NCBI GenBank assembly: GCA_903819605.1
Contig: CAIJEA010000114.1
Location: forward strand, 1 to 7,396
Source of the DNA: an uncultured cyanobacterium
GTDB lineage: Bacteria > Cyanobacteriota > Cyanobacteriia > Pseudanabaenales > Pseudanabaenaceae
Direction: 5' to 3'
Length of the DNA stretch: 7,396 nucleotides
Positions 1-6,564 of this stretch are shown piece after piece. The position numbers were made by a program, and so were the translations under genes. A model generated the notes under the pieces. The model did not search any database, was not told where the DNA came from, and saw nothing but the letters and a program-made list of their open reading frames with translations. The stretch's first letter is position 1. The number at the start of each line of letters is the position of its first letter.

Positions 1-66
1 GAGCCGCGCCACAAAAATCTGGTTCTTTATTAAATCGCAAAACCCTTAGTGACGCGCCATACCATT

Positions 67-97
67 TTGGATTGGAGATCGTTATAGTGCATATAGT
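67..97 (+). promoter_or_regulatory. Weak promoter candidate upstream of the EGY-like gene
   Basis: TTGGAT at 67-72 (4 of 6 to the -35 consensus) lies 19 bases before TATAGT at 92-97. A second TATAGT sits at 83-88. The spacing is long and AT-rich DNA gives such matches by chance, so this is only a candidate. A start near 104 would leave a leader of about ten bases before the ATG at 115. Confidence 0.25.
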
Positions 98-114
98 AAT
101 GACGAGTAACTAAT

Positions 115-1650
115 ATGGGATTTGAGGAAGCATTTGTTTTTGTCATCGCAGGATTTGTAGCGAGCTATCGTCAGCGATCGCTACAACTATCAAAAGATCG
201 GACGCAAATAATATTTTTGTGGATCTTGGCAGTCGTCTTGCCAAGTTTAGCGATCGTATGGACAAATTTTAATCAAGGCTCCTTACCACTCATTTTTATT
301 GTGGTTGGCTTTCTCATATATGTATGGATATATCGCAATTGGCAGACCTCAGCCAACTCAAATATTGACGATATAAATCTCACAGCCAGCGAAGAGAAAC
401 AAGTTAAAGACTGCTTCCCATCTACTATTTACCAATTAAAGGGTTTAGAATACCGCCCCCATGAAATCTATTGTCGCGGTAATCTGCGATCGCAAAATTA
501 CAAATATGCTTACGACACCATCAATCAAAATATCCAAAAAATGTTTGGCGATCGCTTTGTTTGCTATTTGAAAGAACATCAAGCCGATAATTTCGGTACA
601 GATTTTGGCGAATTACAAAATTCTCATGTTAATAATGACAACTACTGCTTTTATCTAGTCCCTTCTAGCGATCTATCTACTTCTCTGCCACCATCCACCT
701 CACTAAACATTCAAAGCAGTTGGATTGCCAGCGCGATTGGAATAATACTGACAGTGTTTACTCTGTTAGTGGTAGGTGCAAATATCCGTCGATTAGAAGA
801 TGTTAGCTTGATTGACTTATATAGAGGCTTACCCTACTTATGCGGTGTAGCTAGCATATTTATTGCTAGAGCAGTCACTCAGTATTACATCGTCAAGAAA
901 AATAAAATGCAAATCGATCCACCACTCTTACTACCCTGTATAGGTGGCTTTGGGTTACTAGGAATTTTAAATTCTAATTTCAGCAATTTTTGGGGAACCT
1001 CCCCAAGTCAGCCAAATCAGCGCCGACTTCTATTCGATCTAGCGGCAATCCCAACCGTTGTGGGCTTAGCAATCTCAATGATCCTATTGATTTTAGGCAA
1101 TTGGCTATTAGTTCCTCCACCTCCAGAAATCGCCTCGGTTGAGATCGCCCCATCCCGACTTTTACCCAACCTAACTACCTTTGATTTTAAAACCTCAATT
1201 TTTGCAAATGTAATTCAAAGCTTATTGCAAGTATTTTTTACTATAGGCAAATCAGGCATTACAGCTAACACAAGCCCTGAAGTTATTACAGTCCTTTCTC
1301 CCCTCACATTGGCTGGTTGGACTGGATTAGCTATGAACGCGTTGCAACTGATGCCTTTGGATTTATTAGACGGCGGGAATATGGCGATCGCTATGTTTGG
1401 GCATCGTCAAGCCATTCAAATTGCTCGCATCTCAAGACTAGTCTTACTAGCGATCGCCTTAGTTGTGCAGCCTTGGCTCAGAATTTATAGTCTGCTGCTG
1501 TTTTTGCTTCCTGTGCCACGCCCCCTTATTTTGAATGAAAGTATTGAAATTGGTCAAAGACGAGATCTCGTTGGCATGATTTTAATTGCGATCGTATTAC
1601 TAATTATTCTCCCTGTTCCAAAATCTTTTTTGTTAGCAAGCCCTCTCTAA
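115..1650 (+). CDS. EGY-like site-2 protease (M50) homologue lacking HExxH, probable inactive membrane pseudoprotease
   Basis: This 511-residue multi-pass membrane protein follows the layout of cyanobacterial and plastid EGY-type site-2 proteases, which cut substrates inside the membrane. It has two N-terminal hydrophobic segments (about 31-49 and 57-72). A soluble domain (about 88-185) follows, with the family hallmark GNLR at 122-125 and FGDRF at 144-148. The membrane core comes next, with FDLAAIP near 307-313, a pre-LDG segment AGWTGLAMNAL (400-410) and LLDGG at 417-421, where Asp419 would be the third zinc ligand. Placing the family's HExxH by its distance to the following PP (269-270) puts RAVTQ (252-256) there, so both His and the Glu are missing. 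That alignment is from memory, not computed. Plant EGY3 is a known family member that also lacks the zinc motif, so a regulatory or chaperone-like role is inferred. The start is firm: an in-frame TGA lies at 100-102 and ATG 115 is the first start after it. No clear Shine-Dalgarno is visible. The reading frame is intact, arguing against a decaying pseudogene. Confidence 0.8.
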   Translation: MGFEEAFVFVIAGFVASYRQRSLQLSKDRTQIIFLWILAVVLPSLAIVWTNFNQGSLPLIFIVVGFLIYVWIYRNWQTSANSNIDDINLTASEEKQVKDCFPSTIYQLKGLEYRPHEIYCRGNLRSQNYKYAYDTINQNIQKMFGDRFVCYLKEHQADNFGTDFGELQNSHVNNDNYCFYLVPSSDLSTSLPPSTSLNIQSSWIASAIGIILTVFTLLVVGANIRRLEDVSLIDLYRGLPYLCGVASIFIARAVTQYYIVKKNKMQIDPPLLLPCIGGFGLLGILNSNFSNFWGTSPSQPNQRRLLFDLAAIPTVVGLAISMILLILGNWLLVPPPPEIASVEIAPSRLLPNLTTFDFKTSIFANVIQSLLQVFFTIGKSGITANTSPEVITVLSPLTLAGWTGLAMNALQLMPLDLLDGGNMAIAMFGHRQAIQIARISRLVLLAIALVVQPWLRIYSLLLFLLPVPRPLILNESIEIGQRRDLVGMILIAIVLLIILPVPKSFLLASPL

Positions 1651-1726
1651 CGAAGTCCAGAAAGTATATATAGAGCTTCTTGTGGTCACTCTTTTCTAGG
1701 ATTTATGACTTAATCTTTATTTTGCT

Positions 1727-1735
1727 TGCTATAAA
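1727..1735 (+). promoter_or_regulatory. Extended -10 promoter candidate for the 1846 gene
   Basis: TGC followed by TATAAA (1727-1735) matches an extended -10 element. The upstream ATGACT at 1705-1710 is a poor -35 with 19-base spacing, which extended -10 promoters can tolerate. A start near 1742 would give a leader of about 100 nt. The 195-base gap between the two genes holds no other gene that I can see. Confidence 0.45.
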
Positions 1736-1845
1736 TAATTTAACTTTCAAGGTGCAAATGTAATTTTGGGATTATTATTAACTTTGGCATTAGGTAGCCA
1801 CGATTTGTTGCTACTGGTAACATCAGTCAAGTCAACAGTAGAGAC

Positions 1846-2502
1846 ATGTTCATCCTGAAGCGCCACGACGTTGAGATTATCAACGTCCAAAACCCACAAA
1901 ACAAAGATCAACAAATACCGATTTTGCAGTATCAGGGGCAAACATTTCGGTTACTCAACATGTTTGGCGATAATCGAGATGAAGCTTTAGCGCTTTGGCG
2001 TGACTTAACTGATAACAAAGGAAAAGCTTGCGTATTATTAGAAGAACCACAGCGCTTTAGTGTATGGGGAAGGGTCAAACTTGACCAACTCCACACCGCC
2101 GCAACTGAAAGTTCTTCTGCTGGTACACACCTCGTACAAGGTTGTCTACTAATTTTGCAGGCTGTATATCTTGAAGTTGAAGATCTACTTGGCGCGAGGC
2201 AAGCAGGGTCTTTTAAGCAGGATTTACTCAAGTTTATGCAACAGGGTAAGTTTGCCCAAAGTGAGTCAATCAAAGCTTTAGAAGAAGTTTTGTCCATAAA
2301 CCCACTTAACAGTGTGCAAATTCCTAACTGGGATGAAAGCAAATTGCAACTTCTTTTAGGAGAGCTTCATCGGCTAGCATCTTCCTATTTTGGGAATGGC
2401 AGTTTTGTCGATAGCGCGATTGATGCCTTAAGTGAACTGCCTGAATCAGTATCTGTAAATGCTTGGCTGAAAAAAACACCTAAAGGTAAACTCTGGCAAT
2501 AA
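1846..2502 (+). CDS. Conserved cyanobacterial protein of unknown function
   Basis: This 218-residue soluble protein has no signal peptide and no membrane segment. I recognise the general pattern as a cyanobacterial conserved family, possibly the one databases call the Npun_F0813 family, but I cannot confirm that and no function is known to me. The N-terminal half looks like a beta-rich domain with likely conserved blocks GQTFRLL (31-37), WRDLTDNKGKACVLLEEP (51-68) and WGRVKLDQL (74-82). The C-terminal half is helical and includes a leucine-rich stretch (100-115), LLGELHRLASSYFG (170-183) and a terminal KGKLWQ. The start is well set: an in-frame TAG lies at 1795-1797 and ATG 1846 is the first start codon after it. 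No strong Shine-Dalgarno is visible. It stands alone, 195 bases after the previous gene and 138 before the next, so it is probably monocistronic. Confidence 0.85.
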   Translation: MFILKRHDVEIINVQNPQNKDQQIPILQYQGQTFRLLNMFGDNRDEALALWRDLTDNKGKACVLLEEPQRFSVWGRVKLDQLHTAATESSSAGTHLVQGCLLILQAVYLEVEDLLGARQAGSFKQDLLKFMQQGKFAQSESIKALEEVLSINPLNSVQIPNWDESKLQLLLGELHRLASSYFGNGSFVDSAIDALSELPESVSVNAWLKKTPKGKLWQ

Positions 2503-2532
2503 TTATTAATAATTACAATTGCCTTATTTTTT
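2495..2532 (+). terminator. Possible intrinsic terminator after the 1846 gene
   Basis: GGCAAT (2495-2500) pairs with ATTGCC (2518-2523). Inside, AATT 2501-2504 can pair with AATT 2511-2514, leaving a three-base bulge on the right side. A T-rich run with TTATTTTTTGTTT follows directly. The stem is short and AT-rich and overlaps the stop codon at 2500-2502, so it may be weak. Confidence 0.4.
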
Positions 2533-2570
2533 GTTTGCTTTTGATGTTATGGATGTTGTTGCACTACTTA

Positions 2571-2596
2571 CTATTTTTCGTTGCTATTTTTCGTTA
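2571..2596 (+). repeat. Two-copy 13-base tandem repeat
   Basis: CTATTTTTCGTTG at 2571-2583 is followed at once by CTATTTTTCGTTA at 2584-2596, 12 of 13 bases identical. It lies in the 138-base gap upstream of the 2641 gene. It could be a replication-slippage product or part of the promoter region. No clear -35/-10 pair was found in this gap. Confidence 0.6.
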
Positions 2597-2640
2597 TTTA
2601 ACACTGCATTTCTTATGGTTGTAGCCAAGGTTCAATATAC

Positions 2641-3576
2641 ATGAGTAGAGCCAAATCTTCTTCCCCATCAGGGATTTCAACGCAATCTATTGTTTGGGCA
2701 GCGATCGGATGGGCAGCTATAGCCTTAATGTTCTATCTATTTCTTAGCGCTCCTACTGATGGACCACATATTGTCAAGCCCGAAGAATGTGAAAAGTTGG
2801 TAAAAGACTTTATTGTGCGCCCAAACTGGTATCGCTATGGAACTTACATTTTTCAAACTGTAGCGATCGCCTTTTCAGGAATTTTATGCTTACGTAACTG
2901 GCGTAGTCCAAAAATTATTAGCGGTCGTAACGTTTGGCTAGGCTTAGGTATCGGCATCCTATCTTGGGGCATAGGAAATTTGATTTTTGGTTATTTAGAT
3001 TTTAAATATCAAAGTGGTCTAATCTCAGGAGGAGCAAAAGGAGCTAAGGATCTAGTAAAAACCTTCCCATCGATCGCCGATATTTTCTTCACTGCTACCT
3101 ATGTATTTTTGTCATGGGGCATGGCTATGTCTGTTATAGGTCGTAGGCTAAACCTTTATCCTAAACAATGGGCAATCGTTGGTGCAGTTGGCTTTGTGGG
3201 AATTAGTCTTGCTGGTTATGTCACCTTTGCCGTAGGTGGAGGTTTTACCCTAGATACAGGCAAAATACTCAATATCATCTATGCTTTGGGAGATATTTGG
3301 TTACTTATTGTCGCTACGATTCTTTTACTTGCTTTTTGGGGAGGTAAAGCAGCACAGTCTTGGAGATTACTAGGAAGTGCTGGTATTGCAATGTTTCTGA
3401 GTGATTTATGGTTCAACTACAGCATAAATATTAGTGACATCTGCAAAGCTAAGCCGTACCAGAGTGGCGAACCCGCAGAATTCTTTTGGATTTTGGCATT
3501 TATTTTGTGGGGTATGGCAGCAGCTTTAGAATTTGATTTATCCTCTCGACCAACAACTCGTAGCCGTAGAGGTTAA
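2641..3576 (+). CDS. Eight-helix integral membrane protein, sensor-module-like, without an output domain
   Basis: This 311-residue protein is not assigned to a named family. Eight hydrophobic segments are visible, at about 18-36, 66-84, 97-119, 147-167, 177-198, 211-233, 240-260 and 281-297. The pattern of a helix followed by PSIADIFF (143-150), then GDIW (217-220), then SDLWFNY (254-260) before a last helix resembles the multi-helix N-terminal membrane module found ahead of GGDEF or kinase domains in many bacteria. Here the chain ends about 14 residues after the last helix in a short basic tail (TTRSRRG), so no signalling output domain is attached. The soluble loop 37-65 carries a Cys-containing PEECEKLV stretch. 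The start is ATG 2641, with a weak AAGG at 2627-2630 ten bases upstream. It ends just before a shared terminator with the convergent sugar transferase. The sensory role is inference; it could be a plain structural or transport protein. Confidence 0.8.
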   Translation: MSRAKSSSPSGISTQSIVWAAIGWAAIALMFYLFLSAPTDGPHIVKPEECEKLVKDFIVRPNWYRYGTYIFQTVAIAFSGILCLRNWRSPKIISGRNVWLGLGIGILSWGIGNLIFGYLDFKYQSGLISGGAKGAKDLVKTFPSIADIFFTATYVFLSWGMAMSVIGRRLNLYPKQWAIVGAVGFVGISLAGYVTFAVGGGFTLDTGKILNIIYALGDIWLLIVATILLLAFWGGKAAQSWRLLGSAGIAMFLSDLWFNYSINISDICKAKPYQSGEPAEFFWILAFILWGMAAALEFDLSSRPTTRSRRG

Positions 3577-3577
3577 T

Positions 3578-3624
3578 TTAATAAAAAGAGAAGCGGCATT
3601 TTGTGCCGCTTCTCTTTTTATTAA
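3578..3624. terminator. Perfect bidirectional intrinsic terminator between convergent genes
   Basis: The arms 3578-3598 and 3604-3624 are exact reverse complements over 21 bp around a five-base loop (TTTTG). The core GAAGCGGCA/TGCCGCTTC is flanked by an A-tract on the left and a T-tract on the right. Either strand therefore yields a GC-rich hairpin followed by U residues. It lies between the stop at 3574-3576 (+) and the sugar transferase stop at 3638-3640 (-), so it probably serves both genes. Confidence 0.9.
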
Positions 3625-3647
3625 TAGGCTCTTTTTATTAATAGGCT
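3614..3647. repeat. Exact 17-base tandem duplication
   Basis: CTTTTTATTAATAGGCT occurs at 3614-3630 and again, directly adjacent, at 3631-3647. The first copy includes the right flank of the terminator stem. The second copy includes the stop codon and last codons (Ala-Tyr) of the sugar transferase, read on the minus strand. Slippage is the simplest origin. Confidence 0.95.
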
Positions 3648-4330
3648 CCATTGCCTCTAGGAAAAATCACAACTAGAAAAGTCTTACAAATTAATTTAAT
3701 ATCAAGCCAAAAACTCATACGTCGAACATAGCTAGCATCCATTTGGATACGTTTTGAGTAAGGAATATCATTTCTGCCTGATACTTGCCATAGTCCTGCA
3801 ATCCCTGGGCGAACACTCAATACTTTATCGATTGCTGAGCCATATTTACTCAGTTCAGCTTGAACTAAAGGACGCGGACCAACCACACTCATTTCGCCAA
3901 CAAGAACATTCCAAAACTGTGGTAGTTCATCCAAACTAGTTGTCCTTAAAAATTTCCCAATTCTAGTAATCCGAGGATCTTGCTTAAGTTTAAAAGATGA
4001 CTCATACTCTGCTCGACTAATCGGACAAGAGTTCAAATAATCCTCAAGTACTTGATCCGCCCCGCTAATCATTGTTCTAAATTTAATGCAATTGAATTGC
4101 CGACCATGCAACCCAACTCTAGGATGAATGTACAAAACTGAGCCACGCGAACTGATGAAAACTAATAGCACAATCACTAAATAAAGTGGCGAAAAAACAG
4201 TTAGAACAATTGATGCAAACGCAATATCAAATATTCTTTTTCCCCAAGTTGCATAATGATCTGTACGATTTGTTACTGATTTCTTTGTACCGAGGCTAGC
4301 TTGACTATTTTCTTTGCTTCTAGTAATCAT
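3638..4330 (-). CDS. Sugar-1-phosphate transferase (ExoY/WcaJ/PglC-type, polyprenol-phosphate acceptor)
   Basis: Enzymes of this family move a sugar-1-phosphate from a nucleotide sugar to a polyprenyl phosphate, the first membrane step of exopolysaccharide, capsule or glycan assembly. With ATG at 4330 the protein has 230 residues and the minimal core: one hydrophobic (probably re-entrant) helix at 33-60 and no N-terminal four-helix domain. Visible motifs are HPRVG (69-73), KFRTM (83-87), DPRITR (118-123), SLDELPQ with the likely catalytic Asp134-Glu135 pair, GEMSVVGPRP (145-154) and PGIAGLWQVSGR (175-186). The usual C-terminal GNGAY ending is present, so the gene is complete. The sugar cannot be predicted. 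Start choice: in-frame GTG codons at 4351 and 4348 and a TTG at 4333 also exist, but ATG 4330 has a GAGA-like site close upstream and gives a normal length. It is divergent from holA with 41 bases between starts and convergent with the 2641 gene. No other glycosyltransferase is nearby. Confidence 0.93.
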   Translation of the reverse strand: MITRSKENSQASLGTKKSVTNRTDHYATWGKRIFDIAFASIVLTVFSPLYLVIVLLVFISSRGSVLYIHPRVGLHGRQFNCIKFRTMISGADQVLEDYLNSCPISRAEYESSFKLKQDPRITRIGKFLRTTSLDELPQFWNVLVGEMSVVGPRPLVQAELSKYGSAIDKVLSVRPGIAGLWQVSGRNDIPYSKRIQMDASYVRRMSFWLDIKLICKTFLVVIFPRGNGAY

Positions 4331-4371
4331 CAAATCTCTACACCACACCACATAGTTGAACTAATCATACA

Positions 4372-5355
4372 ATGCCTGTCTACTTTTATTGGGGCGATGA
4401 TGACTACCAAATTGCTCAAGCAGTCAAAAGACTAATTGATACCCATGTCGATCCCACATGGCGTGATTTTAATTACACAAAAATCAACGCTAATGGGGAT
4501 CTTGAAGTAATGGCTGGACTTAACCAAGCCGTAACTTCGCCCTTTGGTATGGGTAATCGACTAACTTGGTTAGCAGATACAATAATCGCCCAACGATGTT
4601 CTGAGGCACTATTAGCAGAGCTAGAAAGAACTTTTAATTATTTACCTGTAGATTCACATATCTTGTTTACCTCATCTAATAAACCTGACGGCAGAGCCAA
4701 ATCTACCAAGTTAATCCAAAAACATGCCAAGGTTCTAGAATTTTCTCTAATTCCACCATGGAAAGTCGATGCGATCGCCCAACTAGTTAAACAAGCAGCC
4801 TTAGAAATTGACTTGAAGTTATCTTCAGATGGAGTTGATTTATTGGTTGATGCAATTGGCAATGATACACGTCGTTTAATGATGGAATTGCAAAAGTTGC
4901 AATTATCGCATCATGGCAAAACTAAACCTCTCACTGCTAAAGAAATTACCCCACTTATCCAAGTATCCGCTCATAACAGTCTGCAATTGGCTAGTGCAAT
5001 TCGCACAGCGAATGTTAGTCAAGCGCTTTCTCTAGTTGCGGAATTACTGAGAAATAATGAAGTAGGTTTGCGAATTTGTGCAACTCTAGTAGGTCAGTTT
5101 CGCACATGGCTATGGATTAAACTGATGCAAGAGTCTGGCGAAAGAGACGATAAAGTGATTGCTGATGTTGCCGAAATTGGTAATCCTAAGCGTGTATATT
5201 TCCTCAAACAAGAAGTACAAGGTCTAAATAGTCAACAACTAATTCGCTCCCTCAGTATTTTGTTGCGATTAGAATCCGACCTCAAACATGGTAAGGATGA
5301 AACAGCAACTCTTCAAACAGCAATTATTGAGTTATGCCAAGCAATGGCAAAGTGA
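4372..5355 (+). CDS. holA: DNA polymerase III subunit delta
   Basis: Delta is the clamp-loader subunit that opens the beta sliding clamp during replication, acting with delta-prime and tau/gamma. The 327-residue length fits the family. The N-terminus YFYWGDDDYQI (4-14) matches the family's opening strand and acidic segment; unlike tau/gamma there is no Walker A motif, as expected. SPFGMGNRLTWL (56-67) corresponds to the region that in E. coli delta carries the clamp-contacting Leu-Phe; here Pro57-Phe58 would sit there (inferred alignment). The middle helical domain has GNDTRRLMMELQKLQL (163-178), a strong family match. The C-terminal collar domain includes LASAIRTANVSQAL (206-219) and ends with DLKHGKDETATLQTAIIELC (303-322). 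The start is ATG 4372 with no clear Shine-Dalgarno. Its promoter probably lies within or beside the 5' end of the divergent sugar transferase gene. Confidence 0.95.
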   Translation: MPVYFYWGDDDYQIAQAVKRLIDTHVDPTWRDFNYTKINANGDLEVMAGLNQAVTSPFGMGNRLTWLADTIIAQRCSEALLAELERTFNYLPVDSHILFTSSNKPDGRAKSTKLIQKHAKVLEFSLIPPWKVDAIAQLVKQAALEIDLKLSSDGVDLLVDAIGNDTRRLMMELQKLQLSHHGKTKPLTAKEITPLIQVSAHNSLQLASAIRTANVSQALSLVAELLRNNEVGLRICATLVGQFRTWLWIKLMQESGERDDKVIADVAEIGNPKRVYFLKQEVQGLNSQQLIRSLSILLRLESDLKHGKDETATLQTAIIELCQAMAK

Positions 5356-5381
5356 TTCTGTGAAATCTCTCAAATTGATAT

Positions 5382-5409
5382 TTGACAACAAGATCACTGC
5401 TAACATAAA
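5382..5409 (+). promoter_or_regulatory. Sigma-70-type promoter candidate for aroB
   Basis: A perfect TTGACA at 5382-5387 is followed after 16 bases by CATAAA at 5404-5409 (4 of 6 to TATAAT). Transcription would start near 5416, about 17 bases before the aroB ATG. The inverted repeat CTAAC (5400-5404) / GTTAG (5411-5415) with a six-base centre brackets the -10 and may be chance or a small operator. Confidence 0.55.
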
Positions 5410-5432
5410 AGTTAGACCATTTATTTAGAACT

Positions 5433-6563
5433 ATGCCCGACCGTTTTGCGACAGTTTCTGTCGCTTTCAATAATGATTCTCAACCAAATCGTAATTATGA
5501 TGTTGCGATCGCTTCTCATAGTCTAAAAACATTAGGCGAAAAATTATTAGAAGTTGGCTTAGGTAAAAAAAGCAAAAAGATCCTAATTGTCTCCAATCCA
5601 GTTATTTACAAGCATTATGGGGAGACTGTGAAAACATCTCTACAGAATGTGGGTTTTGATGTATCTCACTTGATTTTGCCTGCTGGTGAACGTTTTAAAA
5701 CGGCACTCTCACTTCAAAAAATTTATGACGCAGCCCTTGCACATCGTTTAGAACGCTCATCGTCGATCGTAGCGTTAGGTGGCGGAGTCATTGGTGATAT
5801 GTCAGGCTATGCTGCTGCTACTTGGCTACGTGGAATCGAACTGGTTCAAGTGCCAACTACACTTCTGGCGATGGTGGACTCGGCGATCGGTGGCAAGACA
5901 GGGATCAACCATCCGCAGGGTAAAAATCTGATTGGCGCATTCTATCAACCGCGTTTGGTCTGGATCGATCCTGAAGTATTAAAAACTTTGCCCCCCCGTG
6001 AGTTTCGCTCGGCAATGGCTGAGGTAATCAAGTACGGCGTAATCTGGGATCGTGAATTATTCGATCTACTATCTCAAAGCGATCGCCTCGATCAACTGCG
6101 ATATATCTCATCAGAACTACTACAAACTATTTTGTATCGTTGTGCTAAAGCTAAAGCTGAAGTCGTGTCCAAGGATGAGAAAGAAGGTAATCTCCGCGCT
6201 ATTCTTAATTATGGGCATACGGTTGGTCATGCGATCGAGTCGGTTACTAATTACCGCCTTTACAATCATGGTGAAGCAGTTGGGTTAGGGATGATTATTG
6301 CTGGTGCGATCGCCGTCGAACTTGGTTTATGGTCTCCTGAAGAGCTAGCTCAACAGAACGCAATCATCGCTAAAACTGGTTTACCACAAACCTTACCTGC
6401 GGACATCGATCTTGATGCGATCGCTGCGACCCTATCTACTGACAAAAAAGTTGAAGCTGGCAAAGTTCGTTTTATTTTACCAACGGCGATCGGATCGGTA
6501 ACTCTAAGCGATCGGGTAACTTCAGATATAGTTAAACAAACTTTACGACAAATATTGGCATAA
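5433..6563 (+). CDS. aroB: 3-dehydroquinate synthase
   Basis: AroB converts DAHP to 3-dehydroquinate, the second step of the shikimate pathway to aromatic amino acids, using NAD and a divalent metal in the cytosol. The 376 residues fit the family. The NAD-binding loop GGGVIGD is at 116-122. PTTLLAMVDSAIGGKTGINH (141-160) and GKNLIGAFYQP (163-173) are near-invariant substrate and cofactor segments. Metal ligands expected from the fungal and E. coli enzymes are present: Glu197 in AEVIKYG, His262 in GHTVGHAIE, and His279 in HGEAVGLGM. Lys155 and Lys200 are also kept, so the enzyme should be active. The start is the only ATG near the family's usual N-terminus. The gene is rich in HIP1 octamers (5505, 6079, 6306, 6417). 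It follows holA by 77 bases but has its own promoter candidate, so co-transcription is doubtful. Confidence 0.98.
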   Translation: MPDRFATVSVAFNNDSQPNRNYDVAIASHSLKTLGEKLLEVGLGKKSKKILIVSNPVIYKHYGETVKTSLQNVGFDVSHLILPAGERFKTALSLQKIYDAALAHRLERSSSIVALGGGVIGDMSGYAAATWLRGIELVQVPTTLLAMVDSAIGGKTGINHPQGKNLIGAFYQPRLVWIDPEVLKTLPPREFRSAMAEVIKYGVIWDRELFDLLSQSDRLDQLRYISSELLQTILYRCAKAKAEVVSKDEKEGNLRAILNYGHTVGHAIESVTNYRLYNHGEAVGLGMIIAGAIAVELGLWSPEELAQQNAIIAKTGLPQTLPADIDLDAIAATLSTDKKVEAGKVRFILPTAIGSVTLSDRVTSDIVKQTLRQILA

Positions 6564-6564
6564 T

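Noticed and set aside
3..113. Open frame from the window edge to TAA at 111-113, possible end of an upstream gene
   Set aside because: About 36 codons are open but composition is unremarkable and no family ending is recognisable. It cannot be supported without the sequence to the left.
1811..1841. CTACTG/CAGTAG inverted repeat just before the ATG at 1846, as a possible riboswitch-like element
   Set aside because: There are only six pairs with a 19-base loop and no expression platform; it matches no riboswitch I recognise.
1932..2342. 136-codon minus-strand open frame opposite the 1846 gene
   Set aside because: It lies wholly within a gene with clear conserved blocks on the other strand, and its product is Ser/Cys-rich with no family pattern. 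It is a shadow frame.
2500..2515. 16-base perfect AT-only palindrome over the stop codon of the 1846 gene, as a protein-binding site
   Set aside because: Pure AT palindromes are common in such DNA, and the site is better explained as part of the possible terminator stem.
6052..6288. 78-codon plus-strand open frame inside aroB
   Set aside because: It overlaps the catalytic region of aroB in another frame and resembles no protein I know.
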